Shown: one piece after another, positions 1-4,957 of the stretch
How the letters are laid out: every line of letters starts with the position of its first letter
Numbering within the stretch: position 1 is the stretch's first letter
NCBI GenBank assembly: GCA_900754745.1
Contig: CAAEEB010000020.1
Location: 1 to 7,464, forward strand
Reading direction: 5' to 3'
Source of the DNA: an uncultured Collinsella sp.
GTDB lineage: Bacteria > Actinomycetota > Coriobacteriia > Coriobacteriales > Coriobacteriaceae
Length of the DNA stretch: 7,464 nt
The notes under the pieces: model-generated
Databases searched by the model: none
What the model was told of the DNA's origin: nothing
What the model saw: only the letters and a program-made list of their open reading frames with translations
Position numbers and translations under genes: made by a program

Positions 1-202
1 CTGCGACGCGGAAATCGCGCGCTGTCGCCGCGCCCCGCAGTGCCCGCTTCCCCCGAGAACAATTATCAGTGCAGGTAGACGGCTTGCCGATTTTCAAAAA
101 AGCCGGCTATGGTTGACCCCTACGGCTTAAACGTAGTAGATAGCCCATTTTCGTGGCACAGCACTATTCCATCCCAAATTGGCGCCCCGGGCCCACTATA
201 AT
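1..202. other. Left-edge intergenic stretch, no supported gene
   Basis: No coding region can be supported here. The forward frames are open from the edge but stop by about position 130, and show no recognisable protein family, so an upstream gene end cannot be confirmed. Small dyads are visible, for example CTACG/CGTAG around 121-137 and GCCG/CGGC flanking an A-rich run near 85-108. A TATAAT hexamer at 197-202 lacks a convincing -35 element. On the minus strand this stretch lies downstream of the HIT gene. I have an unverified impression that similar sequence recurs between genes in Collinsella genomes. Confidence 0.4.
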
Positions 203-265
203 TTGCAGTGAAATAGGGACTGATGGCGCCGCTGGAGCCGCTAAACAGTCCGTATTTCACCGCAA
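203..265. repeat. 63-bp palindromic intergenic repeat, copy 1
   Basis: Two 20-bp arms (203-222 and 246-265) are inverted repeats matching at 18 of 20 positions and enclose a 23-bp centre. The right arm CAGTCCGTATTTCACCGCAA is identical to the right arm of copy 2 at 4958-5020, and both copies are exactly 63 bp long with the same 20-23-20 layout. The left arm differs between copies and the centres are unrelated, so the palindrome is the conserved part. This copy sits just past the stop codon of the HIT gene and could form an RNA hairpin at its 3' end. A REP- or MITE-like dispersed element is the simplest reading. Confidence 0.8.
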
Positions 266-285
266 CTTATGAGGGACTAAGGGTT

Positions 286-720
286 TTACAGGTTGGCGAT
301 GATTGCCTGGGCGATTTCGTCGTACTGAGCCGGCTCGAGCGTGACGCGACCGGGATTCATGGCGAACACATCGCCAAACTCAAACGGGTCATCCTTGTAC
401 TTGGGGACGATATGCACATGCAGGTGATGCATGGTGTCGCCATAAGCACCAAAGTTGATCTTGTCGGGGTTGAACGCCTTGTGCAGCGCGGCGGCGACGT
501 GGCGGACATCGGCCATAAAGGCGGCGGCGTCCTCCTCGGACATGCAGGAGATGTCGTCGACGTGCTGCTTGGAGGCCACGATCACGCGACCCTTGTGGCT
601 CTGCTCCTTAAACAAGATGAGCTTGCTGGCGGGCAGGTCGAGCATGGGGATGCCAAAGGCATCGACGAGCGTGTTGTCGGTCCCGCACATGCAGTACGAG
701 CAATCGGTGTGCTGTTCCAT
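286..720 (-). CDS. HIT-family (histidine triad) nucleotide-binding protein
   Basis: A 144-residue cytosolic protein of the histidine triad superfamily, whose members hydrolyse or transfer nucleotidyl groups on substrates such as AMP-lysine, AMP-phosphoramidates or dinucleoside polyphosphates. The catalytic triad motif H-x-H-x-H-x-x is plain at residues 99-105 (HLHVHIV) with the usual following PK. An N-terminal cluster, Cys7, Cys10 and Cys12, resembles the zinc-binding CxxC of many HIT proteins. The start at 720 is chosen because GAAAGGATCACC precedes the ATG, the length fits the family (about 110-150 residues), and the cysteine cluster falls where expected. The frame stays open upstream to 882, but that part overlaps the operators and has no family match. 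It is transcribed away from the membrane-protein gene, from a shared control region. The exact substrate cannot be read from sequence. Confidence 0.93.
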   Translation of the reverse strand: MEQHTDCSYCMCGTDNTLVDAFGIPMLDLPASKLILFKEQSHKGRVIVASKQHVDDISCMSEEDAAAFMADVRHVAAALHKAFNPDKINFGAYGDTMHHLHVHIVPKYKDDPFEFGDVFAMNPGRVTLEPAQYDEIAQAIIANL

Positions 721-828
721 GGTGATCCTTTCGATCCGGGTGAAAGCGTTCGCCGCAATGCGACCGACGGGCGCAACCAAGCTGCCCGGCAGTCCACGAC
801 GAACACACGATGAGCTCTCCAACCGTTG

Positions 829-842
829 CGAAATCGGTTTCG
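829..842. promoter_or_regulatory. LacI-type operator, left copy
   Basis: CGAAATCGGTTTCG is an imperfect palindrome with CGAAA/TTTCG arms and a central CG, the typical shape of LacI-family operators. It is the exact reverse complement of the site at 954-967. It immediately follows the candidate minus-strand -10 (CATACT, 848 to 843), so a bound repressor would block transcription of the HIT gene. Confidence 0.65.
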
Positions 843-870
843 AGTATGTCCTTGCCATGATACCGCCAAC
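843..870 (-). promoter_or_regulatory. Candidate promoter of the HIT gene
   Basis: On the minus strand, CATACT (848 to 843) could act as a -10, with GTTGGC (870 to 865, 16-bp spacer) or TTGGCG (15-bp spacer) as a weak -35. It directly abuts the LacI-type operator at 829-842, mirroring the arrangement of the forward promoter. The -35 match is weak, so the call is tentative. Confidence 0.35.
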
Positions 871-884
871 GAGTTGTTGCAATT

Positions 885-900
885 AGGTGAACGTTCACCT
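885..900. promoter_or_regulatory. Perfect 16-bp palindromic operator
   Basis: AGGTGAACGTTCACCT is a perfect palindrome. Its 12-bp core GTGAACGTTCAC recurs at 3888-3899 upstream of the dehydrogenase gene, and both copies are followed by CC/C and a run of T. The central CpG and flanking dyad fit a LacI-family operator. It lies between the divergent candidate promoters, centred about 45 bp upstream of the forward -10, a position more usual for an activator or a looping repressor than for direct occlusion. Confidence 0.7.
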
Positions 901-915
901 TTTTATTTTTTTCTC

Positions 916-943
916 TTTGCAAAAGGAATCCCGTGCGTATACT
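916..943 (+). promoter_or_regulatory. Candidate promoter of the membrane-protein transcript
   Basis: TATACT at 938-943 is a good -10. TTTGCA at 916-921 with a 16-bp spacer could be the -35. The predicted start point near 950 lies just before the LacI-type operator at 954-967, so a repressor there would act as a block at the start site. A leader of about 260 nt would separate it from the coding region at 1211. Confidence 0.5.
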
Positions 944-953
944 AAGGCTCAAA

Positions 954-967
954 CGAAACCGATTTCG
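954..967. promoter_or_regulatory. LacI-type operator, right copy
   Basis: CGAAACCGATTTCG is the exact reverse complement of the site at 829-842. The dyad extends to 952-969 (AACGAAA and TTTCGTT arms). It sits 10 bp past the forward -10. The two copies are 125 bp apart centre to centre, a spacing that permits DNA looping between divergent promoters. Confidence 0.7.
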
Positions 968-977
968 TTAAGCGTGA

Positions 978-1090
978 GCAATAGGATGCTAAGACGCACC
1001 CTACCATCTTGGCATCCTATTGCCCACGTCCTGTCATTCACTTTTCTCCCGTCTCGTTGGCCCTTCAGTCCCATTCCGGCACAGCGAGAC
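978..1090 (+). promoter_or_regulatory. Structured 5' leader: two consecutive hairpins
   Basis: Hairpin one pairs 978-994 with 1007-1023: 17 continuous base pairs with a single T-G wobble and a 12-nt loop. Hairpin two pairs 1051-1059 with 1082-1090 (9 pairs, one wobble), then 1060-1062 with 1078-1080 across a bulged A. Neither has a T-run, so neither is a plain terminator. Both would lie in the untranslated leader of the membrane-protein transcript if the promoter at 916-943 is used. I do not recognise a known riboswitch class. They could also be DNA-level elements. Confidence 0.5.
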
Positions 1091-1103
1091 ATTTCCTAGA
1101 CGA

Positions 1104-1183
1104 CTGACCGTGGGGCCGGCTTTTCTGCTTTTACAGCAGTGCCTCCGATAATCCTCTTTTGCCGGCCCAGGTCAGCCTTTTTA
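1104..1183 (+). terminator. Terminator-like hairpin in the leader (possible attenuator)
   Basis: CTGACC (1104-1109) pairs with GGTCAG (1170-1175), and GGGCCGGC (1113-1120) pairs with GCCGGCCC (1161-1168). The apical region of 40 nt contains a small CTGC/GCAG hairpin (1125-1139). A T-run follows at 1178-1183. It ends just 10 nt before the ribosome-binding site of the membrane-protein gene, which is where a transcription attenuator or riboswitch expression platform would sit. The large apical loop is unusual for a simple terminator. Confidence 0.45.
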
Positions 1184-1210
1184 TTCACAACCGAAAGGAC
1201 GGGCAGCAAT

Positions 1211-1891
1211 ATGCGACCGCTCATCATTATGAATGGCGAGGAGATCGATTGGTGCCATACCGTCATCAGAATGCTGATGTATTTAGCAGGTGTTGCGACG
1301 CTCGCCCTCGGCATGAGCATTCAGACCGCATCGGGCTTGGGCGTGGCAGCGCTTACCTGCTTTGCCACGACGCTGTCCATGCTCACTGGCAAGACACTCG
1401 GCCTTTGGATCACCGCGACCTATGTCGCCTACATCGCCGCACAGGCAGCCATCTTGCGCCGCGAGTTTCAGCCGCGCATTTTGCTCGAGCTCTTTTTCTC
1501 AACCCTGATCGGCGGCTTTACCGACTTCTTTATGGACGTTAACCCTCTGCACCCCACCGCGTTGCCGGCACAAGCCGCGACCATGCTGCTCTCGCTTGCC
1601 ATCACCGCGTTTGGCGTGAGCCTCGTCGTCAACATGGGCGTCGTTCCCAACGCGCCCGATGGCCTGGTGCAGGCCATTGCCGAAAAACTCAAACGCCGCT
1701 TTGGCGATGTAAAGGTCGTGTTCGATTGCTCGCACGTCGCCGCCTCGCTCGCGCTGTCGCTGGTCTTTATGCACAACCTGGGCGGCTTTGGCGTCACGAC
1801 CGCCATTTCCGCATTGTTCCTGGGCCATGTCATCAACGTCGCCAACAAGCTGTTCGCCCAGCGCTTTATTCGCGCGGCATTCGGAAAATAG
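1211..1891 (+). CDS. YczE/YitT-like multi-pass membrane protein
   Basis: A 226-residue integral membrane protein resembling the YczE/YyaS/YitT group of uncharacterised bacterial membrane proteins. Hydrophobic segments fall at roughly residues 19-37, 42-60, 64-82, 90-107, 121-141, 173-189 and 193-212. A glycine-rich first segment and the loop VVPNAPDGLVQAI (144-156), close to the conserved P-x-D-G/A element of this group, support the placement. The start at 1211 follows GAAAGGAC at 1193-1200. The frame is open 24 codons further up, but that part overlaps the leader hairpin and is rejected. The function is unknown, and transport or export of a small molecule is only a guess. It is preceded by an operator-rich promoter region and a structured leader, so expression is probably tightly controlled. 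Confidence 0.82.
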   Translation: MRPLIIMNGEEIDWCHTVIRMLMYLAGVATLALGMSIQTASGLGVAALTCFATTLSMLTGKTLGLWITATYVAYIAAQAAILRREFQPRILLELFFSTLIGGFTDFFMDVNPLHPTALPAQAATMLLSLAITAFGVSLVVNMGVVPNAPDGLVQAIAEKLKRRFGDVKVVFDCSHVAASLALSLVFMHNLGGFGVTTAISALFLGHVINVANKLFAQRFIRAAFGK

Positions 1892-1917
1892 CGCCACCGC
1901 AAGAACCCGCGAGCAAC

Positions 1918-1987
1918 GCTATATGTTGCTATATCTCACTATACTTTGCTATATCTTGCTATACGTTGCTATATCTTGCTATAAATC
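1918..1987. repeat. Seven 10-bp tandem repeats (GCTATATCTT consensus)
   Basis: Seven contiguous 10-bp units start at 1918, 1928, 1938, 1948, 1958, 1968 and 1978. Units four and six are identical (GCTATATCTT) and the others differ at one to four positions. The array begins 26 bp after the stop codon of the membrane-protein gene. The period is close to one helical turn, so all units face the same side of the DNA. It is far more AT-rich than its surroundings. An inverted partial copy (TAGCAATAT) lies at 2044-2052. It is not a CRISPR array because there are no spacers. Confidence 0.9.
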
Positions 1988-2009
1988 GACCATTGCCAGC
2001 CAACATACG

Positions 2010-2042
2010 ACAGGCCCCAAGCCAACAAAGGCTTGGGCCTGT
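2010..2042. terminator. Strong hairpin between convergent genes
   Basis: ACAGGCCCCAAGCC (2010-2023) pairs with GGCTTGGGCCTGT (2030-2042), leaving one bulged C and a 6-nt loop. It lies between the convergent membrane-protein and AlbA_2 regulator genes, where a bidirectional terminator is expected. Neither side has an immediate T-run, so intrinsic termination is uncertain. Confidence 0.5.
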
Positions 2043-2064
2043 GTAGCAATATGGCTCTTTTGAG

Positions 2065-3318
2065 CTACGCGCGTTCGTATTTCGTGGCGCGTCCCGTCCC
2101 CTGCTTTACAACCGCGTTTCGTTTGAGCAGAGATTCAAGTGCTGTCAGCGTCCGGGTGCGACTCAACCCTGTCTGCTTCTCAATCTCGCTTCGCGACATT
2201 ACGCGACCGCCCGACAAGGCCTTGAGAACCTGAACCTCTTCCTCGGACCCTTCAAAGGCATCGGTAACGGGCAACGTGACGGTCACCATGCCGCCGCGAA
2301 CATCAAAAATCGGCTGGCTCAGAGAATCTCGATACGCACGTCTAATTCGCGCGATTCCCGTGCCGAATTTCTCGATGTAATCCAGCTTTAGAAAGACTTC
2401 GGCAACAATTGGATTTCGGAGCACGGATATTTGCCCATACAGGTATTGCTCCGTCGTCAAGCCGGCGGGCAGCGATCCCGGCGAAGTCACAACGACACGG
2501 TCATTGTATAGGGCAACCTGAACATTCGCTTGCACATCCCACGTCCGATGTACCAGAGCATTTGCAACCGCCTCGCGAAATGCCTCGAGGGGAATACGAT
2601 CGGCCTGCACGCGTTCGAAGCCCTCAATGCGCTCATAACGATAGTAGCGTACGAACATGGCCACTGCCCTGTCCACCTGCTCGATCGCCGATACACCCAC
2701 TGTTGTCTCGCGGTCCAAAATCACATCTTCGCTCTCACCAAATCGAACGCAGTCAATACCCGGGAACTCGTTCTCGTCTGCCAAAATCGCTGCAGCATTG
2801 GTATAGCCGTCCCTGCCGAGCAAACGAAGTGTACGCATGATATCCGGCGTTAGCTCGGAAATGCCGAGGTGTTCAACACACTTATGCTCGAGCGTATGAA
2901 AGCTCAGGTCTTGCCGAGCCGAAGCGAGCGCATCGAACGTCAGGTTACTGCCCTCAAGCGTCAGCCTGCCATACTCAAACCGGTCGACCTCCACCGTCGC
3001 CGAATCGTTACGCCTATATGCCTTTCCTTTGCTTCGATAGGGTTTGTCCTGGCCTTCATAAACCGTAAGGATTACGGTCCCGTGCTTCTCATCGGGCTCG
3101 AGTGAGTACCGGGGGGTGGGATCTAAGCTGTCATTTATCATATTTTCGATGCGCAGACATTCAGCGACTGGATCCGCAAGACCGACAGCGACGCCCTCGT
3201 CATCAACGCCAAACTCAATCTTGCCCGTCCCGTAGTTTGCATAGGCGCTCACCGTTTTAAGAAACGTCGGCGTAACGCTTTCCTTGTATTCGACGGTAGG
3301 GCTTTCTCTAACAACCAT
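2065..3318 (-). CDS. AlbA_2 / HATPase_c_4 / winged-helix regulator (COG2865 type)
   Basis: A 417-residue predicted DNA-binding regulator of the Schlafen-related COG2865 group. Residues about 6-115 form the AlbA_2 domain, with the EYKES element at 10-14, a GTGKIEFGVDDEG strand-turn at 30-42 and KPYRSKGKAYRRND at 92-105. Residues about 240-335 match HATPase_c_4: REAVANALVHR (248-258) as the N-box, SPGSLPAGLT (279-288), RNPIVAEVF (301-309) and FGTGIARI (318-325). The C-terminus (about 360-417) is a winged helix with MSRSEIEKQTGLSRTRTLTAL. The ATG at 3318 follows AGAGAGGTG at a suitable distance. The length and domain order are complete for the group. The gene is less GC-rich than its neighbours, its upstream region carries a nine-copy motif array, and it is flanked by hairpins, so it may be a transferred, self-regulated module. 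Its targets are unknown; autoregulation is inferred. Confidence 0.9.
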   Translation of the reverse strand: MVVRESPTVEYKESVTPTFLKTVSAYANYGTGKIEFGVDDEGVAVGLADPVAECLRIENMINDSLDPTPRYSLEPDEKHGTVILTVYEGQDKPYRSKGKAYRRNDSATVEVDRFEYGRLTLEGSNLTFDALASARQDLSFHTLEHKCVEHLGISELTPDIMRTLRLLGRDGYTNAAAILADENEFPGIDCVRFGESEDVILDRETTVGVSAIEQVDRAVAMFVRYYRYERIEGFERVQADRIPLEAFREAVANALVHRTWDVQANVQVALYNDRVVVTSPGSLPAGLTTEQYLYGQISVLRNPIVAEVFLKLDYIEKFGTGIARIRRAYRDSLSQPIFDVRGGMVTVTLPVTDAFEGSEEEVQVLKALSGGRVMSRSEIEKQTGLSRTRTLTALESLLKRNAVVKQGTGRATKYERA

Positions 3319-3356
3319 ACGTACCGCACCTCTCTATTCATACTCATCTGAATCGT

Positions 3357-3362
3357 ATTATA
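3357..3362 (-). promoter_or_regulatory. -10 element of the AlbA_2 regulator gene
   Basis: The minus strand reads TATAAT (3362 to 3357), a perfect -10, 38 bp before the start codon. No good -35 is seen at 16-18 bp. The spacer and -35 zone are occupied by copies 1 and 2 of the repeated motif, which suggests dependence on, or control by, a protein bound there. Confidence 0.6.
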
Positions 3363-3517
3363 AGACGAAAACAGTTTGCATACGGTTTTTAACCAGACGC
3401 AAACGGTTTTCATCTTATTTGCGTACGGAAATGAGACGCAAATTTCGATTTCGTCTGATTATTCGCCAGACGCAACATACTTTCGTCCGGCAATACGTCC
3501 ACAATCCAGACGAAAAG
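3363..3517. repeat. Nine-copy alternating motif array (CAGACGMAAA)
   Basis: Nine related motifs alternate strictly in orientation. Forward copies: AGACGAAAAC 3363-3372, CAGACGCAAAC 3394-3404, AGACGCAAA 3434-3442, CAGACGCAAC 3467-3476, CAGACGAAAAG 3507-3517. Reverse copies: GTTTGCATACGG 3374-3385, TTTGCGTACGG 3418-3428, TTTCGTCTGA 3449-3458, TTTCGTCCGG 3481-3490. The best dyad is 3434-3456, AGACG(C)AAAT facing ATTTCGTCT. The array covers the promoter region of the AlbA_2 regulator and ends at the terminator hairpin, so it is most likely a cooperative binding region for that regulator or a partner. Confidence 0.75.
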
Positions 3518-3549
3518 AGCCCCGAGCTCGTAAGAACTCGGGGCTCTTT
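3514..3549. terminator. Bidirectional terminator-like hairpin
   Basis: AAAGAGCCCCGAG (3514-3526) is perfectly complementary to CTCGGGGCTCTTT (3537-3549), with a 10-nt loop. The A/T ends give short U-runs in both directions. No gene is seen to end into it from the left on the plus strand. It may insulate the regulator promoter array from transcription of the dhu side or be a boundary of the regulator module. Confidence 0.65.
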
Positions 3550-3605
3550 GTGCCACGCATCTATGAGAGGAGGAATTCGATGCGTACGGGCGCTACTCCA
3601 TGTAG

Positions 3606-3845
3606 CCACCCTGGGATGGCGGCAACCTCGTCGTCCCCCGCCTGATGGGCGTGCTCAAGGCATCCGTTCCCCTCTTTATCGACGTTACGGGCAAAAAGCT
3701 CGTCGAGGAGACCATCCGCAAACACCGCGGCGTGGCCGACGCCATCGAGGCGCGCAACCCCACCGCCGCGCACGATGCGATGTATCTGCACCTGGTCTAC
3801 AACCGCAACATGATCGCGGAAGGCGCACAGGCGAAAAGTGAGTAG
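3606..3845 (+). pseudogene. C-terminal remnant of a GntR/FadR-family (FCD) regulator
   Basis: Seventy-nine codons in one frame, closed upstream by TAG at 3603-3605 and ending in TAG at 3843-3845. The residues match the last part of an FCD ligand-binding domain: GNLVVPRLMGVL resembles the GNPxxxRL helix, and KHRGVADAIEARNPTAAHDA followed by MYLHLVYNR fits the family's H-x-x-(I/V)-x-x-A-I ... A-x-x-A-M-x-x-H-L ending, including two histidines of the usual metal site. A full protein would have about 150 more residues, including the N-terminal winged helix. These are absent here, and the sequence upstream is terminator and motif array. Regulators of this type commonly control uronate catabolism and it sits before the dhu genes, so it was probably their local regulator before it was broken. 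Translation from ATG 3645 has no obvious ribosome-binding site. Confidence 0.75.
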
Positions 3846-3872
3846 GGGGCATCGCAACAACTAATTTCAACC

Positions 3873-3899
3873 GTTCACCTTTTAAAAGTGAACGTTCAC
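3873..3899. promoter_or_regulatory. Operator with overlapping dyads upstream of dhuD
   Basis: GTGAACGTTCAC at 3888-3899 is a perfect palindrome identical to the core of the site at 885-900. A further half site GTTCAC at 3873-3878 forms a second, near-perfect 21-bp dyad with the GTGAAC at 3888-3893, the two half sites being separated by CTTTTAAAA. The result is a three-half-site array. A run of T follows, as in the other copy. The operator centre lies about 48 bp before the candidate -10. Confidence 0.7.
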
Positions 3900-3941
3900 C
3901 TTTTTTTAGGAGAATAGGGGCGTTAATTCCTTCACTTCTCC

Positions 3942-3947
3942 TATACT
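3942..3947 (+). promoter_or_regulatory. Candidate -10 of the dhuDI transcript
   Basis: TATACT at 3942-3947 is the best -10 candidate, 57 bp before the start codon of dhuD. No strong -35 is present at 16-18 bp, which fits activator-dependent transcription from the operator at 3873-3899. The partial operator match TGAACGTT at 3979-3986 lies in the leader. Confidence 0.45.
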
Positions 3948-4004
3948 GAGCTTGTATTAGAAGCAAGACTTATATAGATGAACGTTTCTTTTGAAAGGAT
4001 CGCT

Positions 4005-4814
4005 ATGTCTGATCTTATGGACAGCTTCCGCCTGGATGGCAAGGTCGCACTCGTAACCGGCGCCACCTATGGCATTGGCATGGCCATTGCCGAGGCGCTT
4101 GGCGAGGCCGGCGCCAAGATCGCCTTTAACGCACGTCATGCCGACAAGGTCGCCGAGGCCGAGAAGCACTACCGCGAGCTGGGCTTTGAGGCTCACGGCT
4201 ACGTGGCCGACGTCACCGACGAGGCTGTCGTCGCCGAGCTCGTCGCCAAGATCGAGGCCGATTTTGGCACCACGCCCGATATCCTGGTCAACAACGCTGG
4301 TGTTATCCAGCGCACCCCCATGCTCGACATGAGCGCCGAGGACTTCCGTCGCGTCGTCGACATCGACCTTAACGCCCCGTTCATCGTCTCCAAGGCCTGC
4401 CTGCCCGGCATGATCGCCAAGGGTCACGGCAAGATCATCAACATCTGCTCGATGATGAGCGAGCTTGGCCGCGAGACCATCGCCGGCTACGCCGCTGCCA
4501 AGGGCGGTCTGAAGATGCTCACCAAGAACATCTGCTCCGAGTTTGGCGAGGCCAACATCCAGTGCAACGGCATTGGGCCTGGCTACATCGCCACGCCGCA
4601 GACCGCGCCGCTGCGCGAGACGCAGCCCGACGGCAGCCGTCACCCATTTGATCAGTTCATCATTGCCAAGACGCCGGCAGCCCGTTGGGGTACGCCCGAG
4701 GATCTGAAGGGTCCCGCCGTGTTCCTGGCCTCCGATGCGTCGAACTTCGTCAACGGCCACATCCTCTACGTCGACGGCGGCATTCTGGCATATATCGGCA
4801 AACAGCCCCAGTAG
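4005..4814 (+). CDS. dhuD: SDR dehydrogenase, DhuD / gluconate 5-dehydrogenase type
   Basis: A 269-residue short-chain dehydrogenase/reductase. The cofactor motif TGATYGIG is at 18-25, the NNAG motif at 96-99, and the catalytic Ser149, Tyr162 and Lys166 lie in ICSMMSELGRE and YAAAK. The C-terminal part, with HPFDQFIIAKTPAARWG and FVNGHILYVDGGILAYIGKQ, closely resembles streptococcal proteins first named gluconate 5-dehydrogenase and, in glycosaminoglycan loci, DhuD. DhuD reduces 3-deoxy-D-glycero-2,5-hexodiulosonate to 2-keto-3-deoxy-D-gluconate with NADH. The neighbouring RpiB-like isomerase gene favours the DhuD reading over gluconate metabolism. The start at 4005 is chosen for GAAAGGA at 3993-3999 and the family N-terminus; the in-frame ATG at 3978 has no ribosome-binding site. 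Cytosolic. The substrate assignment is inference from similarity and context. Confidence 0.9.
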   Translation: MSDLMDSFRLDGKVALVTGATYGIGMAIAEALGEAGAKIAFNARHADKVAEAEKHYRELGFEAHGYVADVTDEAVVAELVAKIEADFGTTPDILVNNAGVIQRTPMLDMSAEDFRRVVDIDLNAPFIVSKACLPGMIAKGHGKIINICSMMSELGRETIAGYAAAKGGLKMLTKNICSEFGEANIQCNGIGPGYIATPQTAPLRETQPDGSRHPFDQFIIAKTPAARWGTPEDLKGPAVFLASDASNFVNGHILYVDGGILAYIGKQPQ

Positions 4815-4821
4815 GCGCTGC

Positions 4822-4919
4822 GCGGGCTTGAGACGGGCATCTTGCCTTTCAATCGTCGGTCGCGTACCCAAGTACGCTTCCCTCCTCTTTCAAGGCAACC
4901 TGCTCCGTCTCAAGCCCGC
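4822..4919. repeat. Long nested hairpin between dhuD and dhuI
   Basis: Three nested inverted pairs share one centre. The outer 15-bp perfect stem joins GCGGGCTTGAGACGG (4822-4836) with CCGTCTCAAGCCCGC (4905-4919), extended by GCA/TGC across a bulged T. The middle 7-bp stem joins TTGCCTT (4842-4848) with AAGGCAA (4892-4898). The apical hairpin is GCGTAC-CCAA-GTACGC (4862-4877). It starts eight bases after the dhuD stop codon. There is no T-run, so it is not a classical terminator. It could stabilise the dhuD message, tune dhuI expression, or be a mobile palindromic element. Confidence 0.75.
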
Positions 4920-4957
4920 TCGCTCACCGCGCTCCCACATTTAGGTTCATTTAGTAG

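Noticed and set aside
721..882. Upstream in-frame extension of the HIT gene (54 more residues)
   Set aside because: It overlaps an operator and the candidate promoter, has no family similarity, and the ATG at 720 has a good ribosome-binding site and gives the normal HIT length.
887..1099. 70-codon plus-strand frame across the control region
   Set aside because: No ribosome-binding site, starts inside an operator palindrome, and overlaps the leader hairpins.
1918..1987. CRISPR array or plasmid iterons
   Set aside because: Units are 10 bp and contiguous with no spacers; no cas, replication or partition gene is present.
2409..2853. Plus-strand open frames opposite the AlbA_2 regulator
   Set aside because: The minus-strand product has three coherent domains, while these frames have no ribosome-binding site or family match.
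3978..4004. Earlier ATG for dhuD at 3978
   Set aside because: No ribosome-binding site upstream, whereas GAAAGGA precedes 4005 at correct spacing and the family N-terminus begins there.
3957..4871. Long minus-strand open frame (304 codons) opposite dhuD
   Set aside because: It is the antisense of a clear SDR gene. Its composition reflects the GC-rich third positions of dhuD, and it shows no domain.
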